A DNA stretch of 64,000 nt from Microvelia longipes (taxonomy: Eukaryota; Arthropoda; Insecta; Hemiptera; Veliidae), in contig JACMZG010000008.1 of assembly GCA_018340805.1 (NCBI GenBank), positions 80,539,542 through 80,603,541 on the forward strand, written 5' to 3'. Positions 33,736 to 44,825 of this stretch are shown piece after piece. Each line of letters starts with the position of its first letter. Within the stretch, counting starts at the first letter, position 1. The notes beneath the pieces were generated by a model that worked only from the letters and a program-made list of their open reading frames with translations, made no database searches and was not told where the DNA came from. The position numbers were made by a program, and so were the translations under genes.

Positions 33736-34992
33736 ATAAATATAATAAAGTATGGGTAAATGAGCTGAGATATAAACGCTTCATGTGGGTAAGATCAAGG
33801 TGAATTTTTGCGTACTTTCGACCTCCCCTCTTCCCTTAGTTTGATGAAATTGTCTGAAGTTAAAAAGTTATATAAACATAAATCCTTTTGACTCCGAAAA
33901 TCAAACTGATATGAACTGGAGGTTTTTAATAAAGTTTAATTACCGCGACATATTGGTGAATTTCCTTTTTATCTTTAATACTCTGGTTGCATAATTACGA
34001 CACTTTCATCGACTTAATGAAGAGATATTTTCCGTGGTAATATTCCCAAGCATGACTTGCATAATGACGGGGGAAATTTCAACCCGCTTTTCAAGCTACT
34101 TCATCATTCATTGAGTTTTACATCTAAAACCTTTTGCCTGTCGTGTTTTCCTAAAGCTACGACGTGATGCGAATAATCAAAGTCAACCGGAAACATGACA
34201 TTCAATATTAGCTCCATATTCCCTTGGCAGATGTCATTTTAAAGTTTCATATTTTTTTATTAACGAAGACTTATATATTTTATAAATTTGAAAAGTTAAA
34301 ATTTTGATAAATTTGATTCTTCTGGAACTTATTCACTCACTAGTTACTAGTAACTTTATCAGACGAACCTTTATTTTTAGAAAGCCTAAACCTAAGCTTC
34401 GTGGGAAGCCATATGTATACAATAGTTCTTAGAAACTTGAACTTAGCATAAAAATGAGCATGCACGTATACACTTATTTATGTTTAAAAATACACATTAT
34501 TTTTATTACTGTAAGCTCGGTAGTTGTTTTTCAACTATATTTGGACTGCTGTCTTTTTTTATAAACCTTTTCACTTGTTATTTTTATATTTTTCATTATT
34601 CCAATAATTATTATTATTGGAATAAAATAAATTATTTATTTATTATTAATTATTATTTGTTAGTGAATTGTCAAAGAATTAATGAGCTTAAGAGCTTGGG
34701 GTCATGAAGCGGAGTAGAGGGGGGTGAATGGATTATTTGGAGGTATATGTATATTATTGAGGTGGATGTATATATTTATTTATTAATTCATTTCTATATT
34801 ATTAGCTATTAATACAAGCTCTGACTTAAATTGAACTATAAGTAGGCCATTTTCAACACTTTTGTTATTTTTTTTCTGGCGTAGTGAGCAAAGGCCCCTA
34901 CTTTGAATTATGAATCAAATGAAGTTTGCATAATTATTTTTCATATTGTTTGTTTTTGTTATATTGCTATCATTTAATGTATTTTATAAAAG

Positions 34993-34998
<6 letters not shown>
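33736..34998. other. no gene seen
   Basis: AT-rich sequence. A small perfect hairpin (TATTCCAATAAT with ATTATTGGAATA) lies near 34597-34625. Confidence 0.4.
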
Positions 34999-35082
<84 letters not shown>

Positions 35083-35162
35083 ATATACATAATATATAAA
35101 TATATATTTATATATATATATATATATATTATAATATATATATATATATATATTATATATAT

Positions 35163-35201
<39 letters not shown>
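34999..35201. repeat. (TA)n microsatellite
   Basis: About 200 bp of TA units with ATTATAT phase breaks. Confidence 0.95.
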
Positions 35202-35203
<2 letters not shown>

Positions 35204-35787
35204 TTCTGACTAAAAAGAGTGAAATCGGAAGTTAGAAGCATACGTTATGAGGTTCCGCTTACCCGATTTTGAAGTATATTTTAATGATCCTGTTTTTTGT
35301 TTTATTAATATTTTTCTATCAAAGAGAATAAATTAAATTGATTTATATCCGAGATGGTTACTCCTTACTTTACTTATGTTGACATTTCTTACATTTTGAA
35401 TCTTTTCTACTTTTTTCCCAATTTTCCTTTGCTCTCATTTCATTTTTACCGAGTGGTATTTCCCAGTAGGTTTAAATTAGACTCCATGAATTACATTTGC
35501 CTTCTGGTTTGTCGTAATGAAATTCACAATACTCGAAAAGAAGGGGGAGAGAAAGAGAATTCTAATTTCGAAAAAAAAGTTTGAAGAGAAAGCTATTGAG
35601 AAAATTGACTAATATTCAAAGGGGGTTGTGTTTGATTTGGTTTTAAAATATGGGGGACAACCCCTAGGTAGTCCTGCTCTTGGGAGAGGAATAATCAAAT
35701 CAAGAGCTGGTCATGTAAATATTTCTGTCCTTTTTCCTCTCAGTTCACATAAAGACGTTCTTTTAAAAAAATATTGATCTTCGAGGT
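35202..35787. other. no gene seen
   Basis: The 76-codon frame 35354-35584 ends in a charged stretch (RKEGGEKENSNFEKK) but shows no domain or splice context. It is not called a gene. Confidence 0.35.
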
Positions 35788-36440
35788 ACTTACTTTTAAA
35801 AAGTGGTACACATCCTTTAAAAAAATTGGCACTTACTATAAAAAAGTGGTACACATCCTTTAAAAAAATTGGCACTTACTATAAAAAAGTGGTACACATC
35901 CTTAAAGAAAATTGGCACTTACTATAAGGCGCGGTCGAATATCCACGGCCTTCTAGAACGTTGGATCACCAACAAACTTTTTTTCAAAATTTTCAGTAAT
36001 TAGCCGGATTTGTGATAAATGAAGCCTATTTCCGTAATCTGCATGCTCTTTTGGTTAATCTCAAAGAGTATTTACATTCACTCAACGATTTATTTTTAAT
36101 CTAACTTGGTACATACATAACTACTGTTAGACGTCAATATTTTACGTTATATTTTGACATGTCATATTTGTTAACATTGACGTCTAACAGTAGTTATGTA
36201 TGTACCAAGTTAGATTAAAAATAAATCTTTGAGTGAATGTAAATACTCTTTGAGATTAACCAAAAGAGCGTGCAGATTACGGAAATAGGCTTCATTTATC
36301 ACAAATCCGGCTAATTACTGAAAATTTTGAAAAAAAGTTATAAAAAAAGTTTGTTGGTGATCCAACGTTCTAGAAGGCCGTGAATATTCGACCGCGCCTT
36401 ATAAAAAAGTAGTACACATCCTTTAAGAAAATTGGCGCTT
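35788..36440 (+). repeat. 42-44 bp tandem repeat interrupted by a palindromic element
   Basis: GTGGTACACATCC recurs at 35803, 35847 and 35889, each followed by AAAATTGGCACTTACTATA. The array resumes after the insertion at 36400 with AAAAAAGTAGTACACATCC and AAAATTGGCGCTTACTTTA. Confidence 0.85.
35927..36399. mobile_element. 473-bp MITE-like palindromic element with TATA target duplication
   Basis: The terminal repeats run AGGCGCGGTCGAATATCCAC at the left and GTGAATATTCGACCGCGCCT at the right. Arms are 35927-36138 and 36176-36399, about 212-224 nt each. They are nearly identical except for a short insertion (GTTATAAAAAAA) in the right arm. The loop is about 37 nt. TATA lies directly on both sides (35923-35926 and 36400-36403). 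Removing the element and one TATA restores the tandem unit exactly, so the boundaries are certain. There is no transposase, so it is non-autonomous and class II by structure. The superfamily is uncertain; a 4-bp TATA duplication does not settle it. Confidence 0.9.
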
Positions 36441-36823
36441 ACTTTAACTTTAAACTAAAGTTTAATGTTTTTTCATTACGAAAACTTAAGTTTTTGTAAA
36501 ACTTAAGTTTAAAGTATTTTCTTTACGGCTATACTATTATGAAAAAATCTTTACCTTACTATAATTTTATACGACCTTGGAAGATTAAGTTAAAACATGA
36601 GAATAGCAATAGCTTGATATCAAAAGTACTAAAAACACTGCTGTGGTCATGCTGAAGTCAAACTAAAAAACTTTTAAAACAATAAAAATATAATTTCGTT
36701 TAAAAAATCGGCAACACTATTTATTTACTATCAATAAAATACTAAATATACGTAAATGAGTTTAAAATTAAGAATTTATTACTAAACAGAATTGTTTTCA
36801 AAAAAGTTTTTTTTAAAGTTTGT
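36441..36823. other. no gene seen
   Basis: AT-rich sequence with a small TAAACTTAAGT-type inverted motif near 36450-36510. Confidence 0.35.
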
Positions 36824-36827
36824 TATA

Positions 36828-36870
<43 letters not shown>

Positions 36871-36881
36871 ATAATATATTT
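36824..36881. repeat. (TA)n microsatellite
   Basis: About 55 bp of TA units. The tyrosine/isoleucine-rich frame over it is an artefact. Confidence 0.9.
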
Positions 36882-37429
36882 TTTTTTCATTGGCACCTAC
36901 TTCCGAAAAAATAATAGCATATGCAACATAACTGTGAATTGTTTGCAATGTTTATTTTTTTCGCTCTTTTTGACATTTAATACAATTGCGGTTAAGGATA
37001 AACTGACTTGACAGCCTAGTAGTGTAATACCCTCATCATGTTACAGTTTTGCCCTGGCTAATCTTACCCTAATTGTTTTTGTTTAGCTTATAGTTTAACA
37101 TCTAAGGTGGTCTTCCAATGGTCATTTTGTACATAATAATTTTTTGGTTGTCTTAGATTTTTCAAAAGTATTTTAAACTCTTAGCTATTAACCTTTAGAC
37201 CCGGCGCGGCGGCATCTCTCGTATAACGAACTTTGATCTGATCACATCCCAGATAAAGTTTCTCTTATGTTCCTATAGCGTTTTATTCCCTATTATACTC
37301 TAAAGCGTAAAATAATAAAGAACATTAAAAAATACTTTATTATTAATGTACTTATCAATTTTCTTTGATTTAATTGGCAATTTTCTCCAATTTTTTTTAC
37401 TGCCATTTACTTCGTATTCCCTTTGACTT
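36882..37429. other. no gene seen
   Basis: Nothing recognised apart from a small GC patch, CCCGGCGCGGCGGC, near 37200. Confidence 0.4.
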
Positions 37430-37880
37430 ACTAAACTTCGGACATCGCTTAGGTATACTAACCGTATTAAATTGAAATTTGGTATTCTTATTTATTACAT
37501 TAAGGACATACTTGTACTAAATTTAAATTCAAAGATTTATTTTTCGATTTGTAGCAATTTAAAAAAACATTTATTTAATCATTTAAATCAAATTTGCGCG
37601 CCAAATTTGAAGTTGATCAAAACACTTTTCCGCGTTTTATGGATTTTCAAAATTTGCTGAGTCATTTATTGGTTAAGTGTGACAAAAAATATTAACGGGA
37701 TATCAAGGTTGATTTAAAAATATTTAAAAAAAAAATAATAATCCGTTCCAGAGAAAGTTTCTAAAAATTCTCACACACACATACATTTTATATATAAAAT
37801 TAAAATTTTATACATAAAATTTTTCGCGAAACGTATTTTTTGTGGTTAGGGACCTTTTAAACGGATTTGGAACGCACTTC
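37430..37880 (-). mobile_element. R1 copy, central and 5' parts, decayed
   Basis: GCTTAGGTATACTAACCG, GCGCGCCAAATTTGAAG, CCGCGTTTTATGGATTTTC, TTGCTGAGTCATTTATTGG, ACACACACATACATTTTA and GACCTTTTAAACGG keep R1 order on the minus strand. The first block also occurs in the copy at 47278, suggesting a subfamily. Confidence 0.55.
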
Positions 37881-37954
37881 CAGCCCCGGCTCCCGTCATG
37901 ACGACTATTTCATTAGCGAATATTTTCTAAAGGAATTCTAAAGAAAATTCTCTA

Positions 37955-38025
37955 TAGACTATTCAAGCCTTCCAATGTATTGAGGAGATATGAATTATCC
38001 TCTCTAGTAATATATCTCTATGCTG
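37955..38025 (+). repeat. R3 dispersed repeat, partial copy
   Basis: Only the 3' half is present: CAAGCCTTCCAATGTATTGA and TCCTCTCTAGTAATATATC, then TCTATGCTG. Confidence 0.5.
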
Positions 38026-38529
38026 CTCTGCTACAGCCAGTAGTTACTTCATTAGAAAAATATTAACTAAAACTATTTTTTTTAACAAAAAAATGTCTTA
38101 CCATTAGAAAAAGTCTTTCTAAAAGACGCAATCATTTTAAGTTTTAAATAATTAAAACCGCAACTTTAACTTGTAAAGAAAATCTTCAGAATAATTTTCT
38201 ATTTAAAGGAAAGGTCGCATATAGAAGGTATGTTACCTCATACGAAACTGGTGACTGTTACTAATGTGGTGTCATCTGTTCTACCCGTTTCTTTCAATCT
38301 GTTGACAAGAATCATAGACTTCTCTATAGACTTGATTACTCTATGCTTCGTCCTCTACTTGCTTCTATTTCTATGAGGTAAAAACATGTTACTTTCTGAA
38401 ATACTTTGAACTTTGAGTAATGAGAGCACATCAATTCATGTGTCGTTCTTTTCTATGGTTTTTCCATTTTGCCTCTTTTACAAGATTTTTACTTTATTGA
38501 TTGTGTTTAACTGTTTTTATTTCATTTTT
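38026..38529. other. no gene seen
   Basis: AT-rich spacer. The frame that begins here (38413-38694) runs into the next R1 copy and is not a gene. Confidence 0.4.
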
Positions 38530-39150
38530 TACTTTTCCTTATTTATACCTTTGGTTTATAGTAAAAGTATAGTGTTAGCAATAAAAATCGGTATTCACGT
38601 AAATCATTCGTTGCAGATGTTTATAAAACAACATGAGTGGTTTTTGAAAAGTGTTCTGTCTGTATCATTCTATCCCCCCGAGTCATCATGCTAGATAGTT
38701 GAAGCTTCGTACAAAATCAGTTTTTAGATCTAGTTTTCCCTTCGTGAAAATAGTTTTTCTATAAAATCTTTAAATGTTTAGATTGAAGGCATAGAAATGT
38801 GCTAAATTCTCTACCGTTATCAGCATTAAGGCAACTTTTATTAAATGGCATGTTAACAGTTTTTTTTTAAAATTGTTAAAAATCGAAAATAAAACTAATT
38901 GAAATAAAATTTGGCTTAAGTTTAACCCTGTATGTAATAAATTAGTATATTAAGTAAAATTTAGATATGGCCTCTATGTCTGCAGTTTTTGTCGAGGGGC
39001 GTCGAGCGTGGTTAGTAGGAGGATGGGTAAACGCTGGGATTAATGATGATCTTTGTTGTCTGAGAGCGAGCGAAGTGAAGGTTGTTTCAATTAGCACAGC
39101 GAATCCGATAAGGTGTGGAAAAATTCTGGGGGAAACCACGTACACGATTT
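38530..39150 (+). mobile_element. R1 copy K, full span, diverged
   Basis: Starts ACTTTTCCTTATTTATACC with TTTATAGTAAAAGTATAGTG. Keeps TGAGTGGTTTTTG, TGTTCTGTCTGTATC, CATGCTAGATAGTTGAAGC, then GTCGAGCGTGGTTAG and GAGAGCGAGCGAAGTGAAG. The 3' end is GTGTGGAAAAATTCTGGG and CCACGTACACGATTT. Small frames on both strands are derived from the repeat. Confidence 0.75.
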
Positions 39151-39244
39151 ATTGTTTTGTTTGACTACAATAATGTGTCTATAAGGTTCTAAAAGATGAT
39201 AGTATTCTGTTCCTTCCCTCTCATCCATTTTTGTAAATACGTCT

Positions 39245-39305
39245 GCGCTAGGGGCCGTATGGCGGCCCCCGTACCTCCCTGTGGCCGCTGTTGTTGTCAG
39301 TGTTA
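39245..39305 (+). repeat. GC-rich repeat fragment next to a (TA)n array
   Basis: GCGCTAGGGGCCGTATGG, CGGCCCCCGTACCTCCC, TGTGGCCGCTGTTGTTGTC. Related in reverse orientation to 29560-29620. It ends directly at the TA microsatellite, which could be the simple tail of a retroelement. Confidence 0.45.
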
Positions 39306-39306
39306 T

Positions 39307-39332
39307 ATCATATATATATATTATATATATTA

Positions 39333-39374
<42 letters not shown>

Positions 39375-39378
39375 TTAT

Positions 39379-39417
<39 letters not shown>

Positions 39418-39426
39418 TATATATAT

Positions 39427-39477
<51 letters not shown>
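39307..39477. repeat. (TA)n microsatellite
   Basis: About 170 bp of TA units. The two plus-strand frames across it (80 and 85 codons of alternating Y and I) are artefacts. Confidence 0.95.
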
Positions 39478-39479
<2 letters not shown>

Positions 39480-40177
39480 TGATCAGAGAGTCCGTCCCCT
39501 CTCCAAAGAATCCCCCCCCCAACCCTACCTCTTCATAACCCCAACCTTATAAGCTCATTTTTTCTTCGAAATTTCGCTAATAATATTTAATTCTTAAGCA
39601 GTTTAAGTTATGGTGGTTTTCAGTGGTAATTCATCTGAATTCATAGTTAGTACAGGTGTGTCTTAGTTATTAAACTGGTAGAACCAGTGTAATTTCTGGT
39701 TAGATTTCAATTATTTTAGGCCCTTTTTTTGGCTGAAGATCACTTGTTTAATAATTAATTAAACAAGGCAACAACATGGCTCCTGCCCTGCGATAGGCAT
39801 AATTATGTGCTTATTTAGTTTATAATGGAGTCGAGATATTGGCTGGTAGCTTAGTATTCTCAGAGAGGCAAGAGAGCAATAAAACCTCTTACTTTACATT
39901 CAGCAATGTTAATTAAAGCAATACAATGCTTGAGTCTGATTTAATGGTTTCATGTTTTTCTCTCTGTGTTGTATTTTACCATGTTTTCTTTTCTCTTCTT
40001 CTCTTCGTAACATTGTCACGACTCGTTTTAATTCCTCCTAGATACCTAATAGGTAAGATGTATAAAAGAAATCTAAATAAGCATTTACCATTTAACTCTA
40101 ATACTTGTAACAATTATAATTGTTGTTGTATTAATCAATAAAATATGTTAAAAAAAAAAAATAAGCATTTAATGCAA
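39478..40177. other. no gene seen
   Basis: Includes a C-run near 39512-39521. The 71-codon frame at 39926-40141 has no recognised features. Confidence 0.4.
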
Positions 40178-40230
40178 TTACCTGAAGATGATGAGCTTTG
40201 CTCAGTGAAACGTTGTAATTATTAAATAAA
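40178..40230 (+). mobile_element. retroelement 3' remnant with CTGAAGA hammerhead-like variant
   Basis: CTGAAGA at 40182-40188, helix-II-like GAGC-TTT-GCTC, then GAAACG at 40207, followed by TTGTAATTATTAAATAAA. The same pattern in reverse is at 54058-54096. Position 7 of the hammerhead core tolerates any base, so CTGAAGA is allowed, but I cannot form a helix I. It is a decayed or unrelated motif. Confidence 0.35.
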
Positions 40231-40301
40231 TTAATATTTAGAGCTACTCATCCTGTCCTTCTATATTTTTATCCATCTCTGTAAGTTATTTTTAACTCTG
40301 T

Positions 40302-40305
<4 letters not shown>

Positions 40306-40379
<74 letters not shown>
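40306..40379. repeat. (TA)n microsatellite
   Basis: About 74 bp of uninterrupted TA units. Confidence 0.95.
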
Positions 40380-40383
<4 letters not shown>

Positions 40384-40698
40384 TATTTATCATAATTTCG
40401 TTCGATAAAATGTAATAGTATGTATCATTTACTTATTTTATTATTTTGTTTAAACATTCATAATTTCTCGATGTTAAATAATAACCACACTACTTCTCAC
40501 TCCAGCTTTCTCGGTATTTTACCAAATCGCTGCTTTATTCGAGTAAAGAAACTTAACCTTGTTTCTTGAGTTTTTATTAAAGTAATAACTTGCTAGAAAA
40601 AATATGCCGGCTTTTTTTTTCACCGAAACACCAAGACTCCACCCTCACTTTTCTTGGAAGTTGAAGGGTGATGAAGAAATGAATCCCCCCCTTGGTTC
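40380..40698. other. no gene seen
   Basis: AT-rich spacer with nothing recognised. Confidence 0.4.
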
Positions 40699-40739
40699 AC
40701 TGGTTAAATGGGGGTTCCTAACCCCCGGTATTAACCAGT
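40699..40739. repeat. interrupted hairpin
   Basis: ACTGGTTAA pairs with TTAACCAGT, and GGGGGTT with AACCCCC, around the loop CCT with a small internal bulge. Confidence 0.5.
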
Positions 40740-41070
40740 AAAACACCAGAAAAAAACAAACCACGTTCTCTTACCCCTCTTTTGTTATAAATTCGAGCCT
40801 AAAAAACCTTAATAAACTAAGTTCATAAACAACATTCTATTATAAAAATTTTCAAGATTTTTTTTATCAAAATATGTTTATTTTCTTTAAAAGTTTTGTA
40901 AAAGGTATAATTTATTAATTTTTTTTAATATTATTTCGGGGTTAATTCATCTCCTCACAGAATAGAAACATGTCAGGTAAATGATGAATATCTGGATTTC
41001 ATTTCTGAATTGACTTTGTATCCTCTACCACGAATTCACTTTTCTTCCTTTGATATCTTCTTCGGTTTTG
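40740..41070. other. no gene seen
   Basis: AT-rich spacer; the sequence TCATCTCCTCACAG near 40950 looks like an acceptor, with CAGGTAAATG about 20 nt later, but the intervening sequence has no sign of an exon. Confidence 0.35.
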
Positions 41071-41115
41071 CTATGATGATGGCCTCTAGCTATGTTAAAA
41101 GTGCTCTCATTAGAA
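41071..41115 (+). mobile_element. decayed Penelope-like hammerhead motif
   Basis: TATGATGATGGCCTCTAGC and TATGTTAAAAGTGCTC align with the 58899 copy, but the core C and the GAAA box are mutated, so it cannot be active. Confidence 0.4.
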
Positions 41116-41320
41116 TTGTATACTTAGGAGTAACTTTTCTATTCATTATTTTTATCCTTAAGTTTGTTTTCTTATTTAGTTTTGACTTTACTATGTTTTA
41201 CCAGTATTTACTGTCACGCAACTATATTTTTACATTTGAAAAACAAAATCTTTCTTCGATTTCAATTTTCACTAGAATTGTACCGAATATGATGTTTGCA
41301 ATATTCGAGCCATTTTATAA

Positions 41321-41536
41321 ATGACTTTAAACTTCGTTTTGTTTGTTTGGGAATTTCCAATAAAAGGAAATATTTTTAATCGAAGAGTAAAAACTTTTTG
41401 GGAACACGATATTGATAATGGAATAGCTACTGGATTAAATGCCTCAACTACTTTTCAAGTCTTTGTTAAAAATTCACAGAGCAAAAAAGTAGGCATTGGC
41501 AGCACTGCGTTAAAACGTGCAAGTGCAAAAATTTGA
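41321..41536 (+). other. unrecognised 71-codon open frame
   Basis: The frame has mixed composition (for example RRVKTFWEHDIDNGIATG and SKKVGIGSTALKRASAK), which is more protein-like than most frames here. I know of no family it matches, and it has no clear splice or promoter context. It could be a scrap of a mobile-element protein or chance. It is not called a gene. Confidence 0.2.
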
Positions 41537-41799
41537 AAGCTCACTATTCGAATATTACGTTTAGTTAATTTCACTCTTTAGAGCATTTTTAAGTTTGGTT
41601 TTAAGATACGTGTTATTTTATGTTTTATTTAAGCGAAGACGCTTGAAATAGGTTTTTAAATTGAGAATATTTTAAATTTATTTATCCTAAAATCTTTTAC
41701 CCTTTAACCTTTTTATTCCTCCAGCTATTTAAATTTATTTCTTTTTACTTCAAGGTTATCATAAACTGAGTATTTCTTTATTATTAAAATGAAATCCTA
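41537..41799. other. no gene seen
   Basis: AT-rich spacer. Confidence 0.4.
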
Positions 41800-42235
41800 A
41801 ATATTTTATGATTAGCAAGGGATTTGTAATGTTATTCCAAATATGTTATGTTTAGTGATTTAAGAATGCAATTTCTTCCTAGATAGGTCGTGTTTAGTCA
41901 TCAAGATTTTAATGTTATCCTAGATATGTCATGTTACCATCTAGATTTGCAATTTCATCCTAGATATGTTATGTTTAGTCATTTAGATTTGCTATTATAA
42001 CTTAGATATGTCATGTATAGTCATCTAGATTTGCAATGTATTTCGTTTTCTTTACTTCTTTGATCGAAGTCATCAAGATGATAGTTTTTTTTTTCGAATA
42101 ATCTTTATAATTGTTGTCTGAGTCTTCTTAAATTTGCTATGTCATACCAGAGCAAAATTATTTTGTAGTCAGAATAATAAAATAAGTCTTTCCACTGATG
42201 TATTATTTATTTAAAATGAAGCATATAATATAAGC

Positions 42236-42318
<83 letters not shown>

Positions 42319-42690
42319 CATAATATATTTTGTAGTGCTTTTATTGAAATACGCATGTTTTTATCATTTTTGCAATTTGCAATGTCATCCTGAATGTAGA
42401 TCATTTTTAGTCTCTTTATATTTTACTATTTTATCTTGAATCTAGACGATTTTTGTCTCCTTAGATTTGCAGTGTCTTCCTGAAATAAGATTTGCAATGT
42501 CATCTTAAATCTAAATGATTTTATGTCTCCTTAGATTTGTAATGTCATCCTGAATTATCATCTTTTTGTCTTCTATTTGCAATGTCACTCTAAATCTAAA
42601 TATTTTTTTGTTTCGTTATGTGTGCGATGTCTTCCTAAATCTAAATGATTTTTCGTCTTCCTATATTTGCATCCTTTCTTGTCTTTTTAT
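41800..42690 (+). repeat. degenerate minisatellite (about 40-50 bp units) split by (TA)n
   Basis: Units carry TAGATTTGCAATGTCATCC followed by TAGATATGTYATGTTTAGTC (left part) or TGAATCTAGATGATTTTTGTC (right part). Spacing is irregular. A pure (TA)n tract at 42237-42317 splits the array. The change in unit type across the tract suggests separate expansion histories. Confidence 0.65.
42237..42317. repeat. (TA)n microsatellite inside the minisatellite
   Basis: About 80 bp of TA units, with AGCATAAT on both sides. Confidence 0.95.
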
Positions 42691-42840
42691 AATGCCATCC
42701 TTAATTATAAATTGAAATAACATTTTAAGTTTTTTTTTCAAAATAAGTTATGTACGTATGTAATTACGTATTGGAAGTACACAATATCTAGTCTTCATGC
42801 CCTTTGTACATTGATACTTAACTCTTACATTGTAAAATAT

Positions 42841-42848
42841 ATAAATAT

Positions 42849-42919
<71 letters not shown>

Positions 42920-42930
42920 TATTATATATA
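42841..42930. repeat. (TA)n microsatellite
   Basis: About 85 bp of TA units starting after ATACATACA. Confidence 0.95.
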
Positions 42931-43244
42931 AAATATTCCTGTGATTTACTGTTAAACCTCAATTTCATAGAATTTAAAATAGTAAAAAGTTCTCGTAAAA
43001 GAGTAATAAATCTACGGGTAAAGATTTCATGGAGATAGAGATATGATGTGTTGAGAGCTTGCGGCTGCTACCTAGAGACTCTACTTACTGATTTTTACGA
43101 TCATTTTAAAATAACGTTACCGTCATAAAATTCTTTTAGTACTTTTTAGTTACAGATTTAAAGTAAGATTGATTAAAGAAGTATTAATATTTGAAAATAT
43201 TAATAGAATTAATTTTATTAATAGTTTATTTATTTTTATTTTCT
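42931..43244. other. no gene seen
   Basis: AT-rich spacer. Confidence 0.4.
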
Positions 43245-43460
43245 TTTTTCTATTTTTAACGTAGGGATATAAAAAAGGATTGTTCTAGCAAAAAATTTCG
43301 AAACCGGGACTACAATTGAATTATGCGTTAAAGGTGTTTCTTAAGATTCTTAAGTTGACAATGTCTGTCTGTATATGTATAATGATGTTAGCTACCTCTG
43401 TGTTTATGGTAGCGAGTTACTTTTGTACTAAGTAAGTAAACTTAGTGCAAAAATATTTTT
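43245..43460 (+). mobile_element. R1 copy L, 5' part
   Basis: AACGTAGGGATATAAAAAAGG, TTCGAAACCGGGACTAC, AATGTCTGTCTGTATATG and GTGTTTATGGTAGCGAG. It is cut off at the microsatellite; its likely 3' end is at 43880-44042. Confidence 0.6.
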
Positions 43461-43463
43461 TAG

Positions 43464-43553
<90 letters not shown>
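43464..43553. repeat. (TA)n then (GA)n compound microsatellite
   Basis: About 55 bp of TA followed by 17 GA units. Confidence 0.95.
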
Positions 43554-43555
<2 letters not shown>

Positions 43556-43689
43556 ATTACTCATAACTCATTTTTACTGTACTTTCTAAAGAAAATGTGC
43601 TAAAACCTTGAAAGAAACCAACTGAGCATTAAACTAGTGCATATTGGTTTACAATGCCAATTTTAGAGGCATAGGGTTGTATAGCTAAC

Positions 43690-43875
43690 AGGATAATTGA
43701 AGGCATTTCCTTTGAAAAATACAGAAGAAATAAGTTACGAGTAGTGCTTGACAACTGAGTTTCTGCTCAAGTTATGAAGCATAAACCGGAACCTTAAGCA
43801 AGAAATAAATTGCTAAACTCAGGAACACGTATTTCAAAGGAAATTTGCCCATGCGGATCACTGCACCAGTAGCCC
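43690..43875 (+). repeat. R2 dispersed repeat copy with its 5' extension
   Basis: GGCATTTCCTTTGAAAAATAC, GGAACCTTAAGCAAG, CTAAACTCAGGAACACG and AAAGGAAATTTGCCCATGCGG. It lies inside the span of R1 copy L, so R2 (with the microsatellite) may have inserted into it. Confidence 0.6.
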
Positions 43876-43879
43876 GGTG

Positions 43880-44042
43880 GTCATGGACAAGTATCGTCGA
43901 GCAAATTCAATACCTGAACGGGTGACCGCTAGGAATAAAACAGGTGTTTTTAATGTGACTGGAAGGACGAAATGAGTCCAATGGATGAGCGTAGCGAATC
44001 TGATGTGGTTTGGAAAAGTTCCAATGTAGCCACTACCTGTTT
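43880..44042 (+). mobile_element. R1 copy L, 3' part
   Basis: ACGGGTGACCGCTAGGAATAA, TGGAAGGACGAAATGAGTCC, GATGAGCGTAGCGAATC, TTTGGAAAAGTTCC, then AGCCACTACCTG and a T-run. Confidence 0.65.
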
Positions 44043-44149
44043 TTTTATCAAATTAGATCTCTGTATTATTTACTTTGTTTAATAAATACTTTCTCTTATT
44101 ATTACTTATTACTCTTATTATTATTACTTTATTTTAACCATAAGTTTAT

Positions 44150-44245
44150 GTTTATTCTAATATACTTATTGATTTGTTACAGGTATTGTTTGCTCAATAT
44201 ATTTAGTGTTACCTCTCCTCAATTTTCTCCAGAACTGTAAGTTTT
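44150..44245 (+). other. candidate 54-bp exon (acceptor and donor pair)
   Basis: A branch-point-like TTCTAAT near 44155 and GATTTGTTACAG end at 44182. A donor, CTGTAAGTTTTT, starts at 44237. The 54 nt between are open in two frames (one reads YCLLNIFSVTSPQFSPE). A second strong acceptor, CTCAATTTTCTCCAG, lies inside. Both splice consensuses are seen directly; that this is an exon is inference. Reading on into a possible second exon at 44826 keeps a frame open for 23 codons to a stop. Confidence 0.25.
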
Positions 44246-44825
44246 TATTTACTTTTAGTTTTTATTTAATCTACGATGTTATTTTTTATAATATTATTAT
44301 TTAGGTTATTATATATAATAAATAGAAAGCAAAATATTTTCCTAGACAGTCTAGGTCAATATTATTATCAGATACAGTTCTATTATGCAAATAGCAATTT
44401 GTTAAAAATAATCATATTACTCTTTTTGTTGAACAAATATTTAGACAAAAATACACAGAATTGAATTTTGTACCTTTAACTGTTTATTTAATAGCAGTAT
44501 ATTATTTTATATATTATTATGTAGAAAAATGTATTTATTTCATGTACGTAACGCATACATTTGATTTTTATATTTTTTTATCTTTCATTTCTAATTGTTA
44601 TTCTTTTTAATATTTAGATATCTATATTAATATTTCCCTATATTTTTTCTCCTTCAAATATTTTTTCAGTGTATTTTTAAATATTTCGTTTTAGTTAATA
44701 TTTATATTCATAGTAATATAGTCCTATATAACTAAATATTTAGTTTTAAAGTGAACCTCACAATTTATTAGAATGGTTATTAATTTTTATTCAATACATT
44801 AATAAAAATAAAATGTCCATTTTAG

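Noticed and set aside
33408..33803. Longest open frame (131 codons, plus strand)
   Set aside because: It spans AT-rich leader sequence and an R2 dimer. Its only complex part is repeat-derived.
39196..39538. Two frames encoding alternating Y and I
   Set aside because: They are translations of a (TA)n microsatellite.
41010..41324. 104-codon plus-strand frame
   Set aside because: It covers the decayed ribozyme motif at 41071 and hydrophobic AT-rich sequence.
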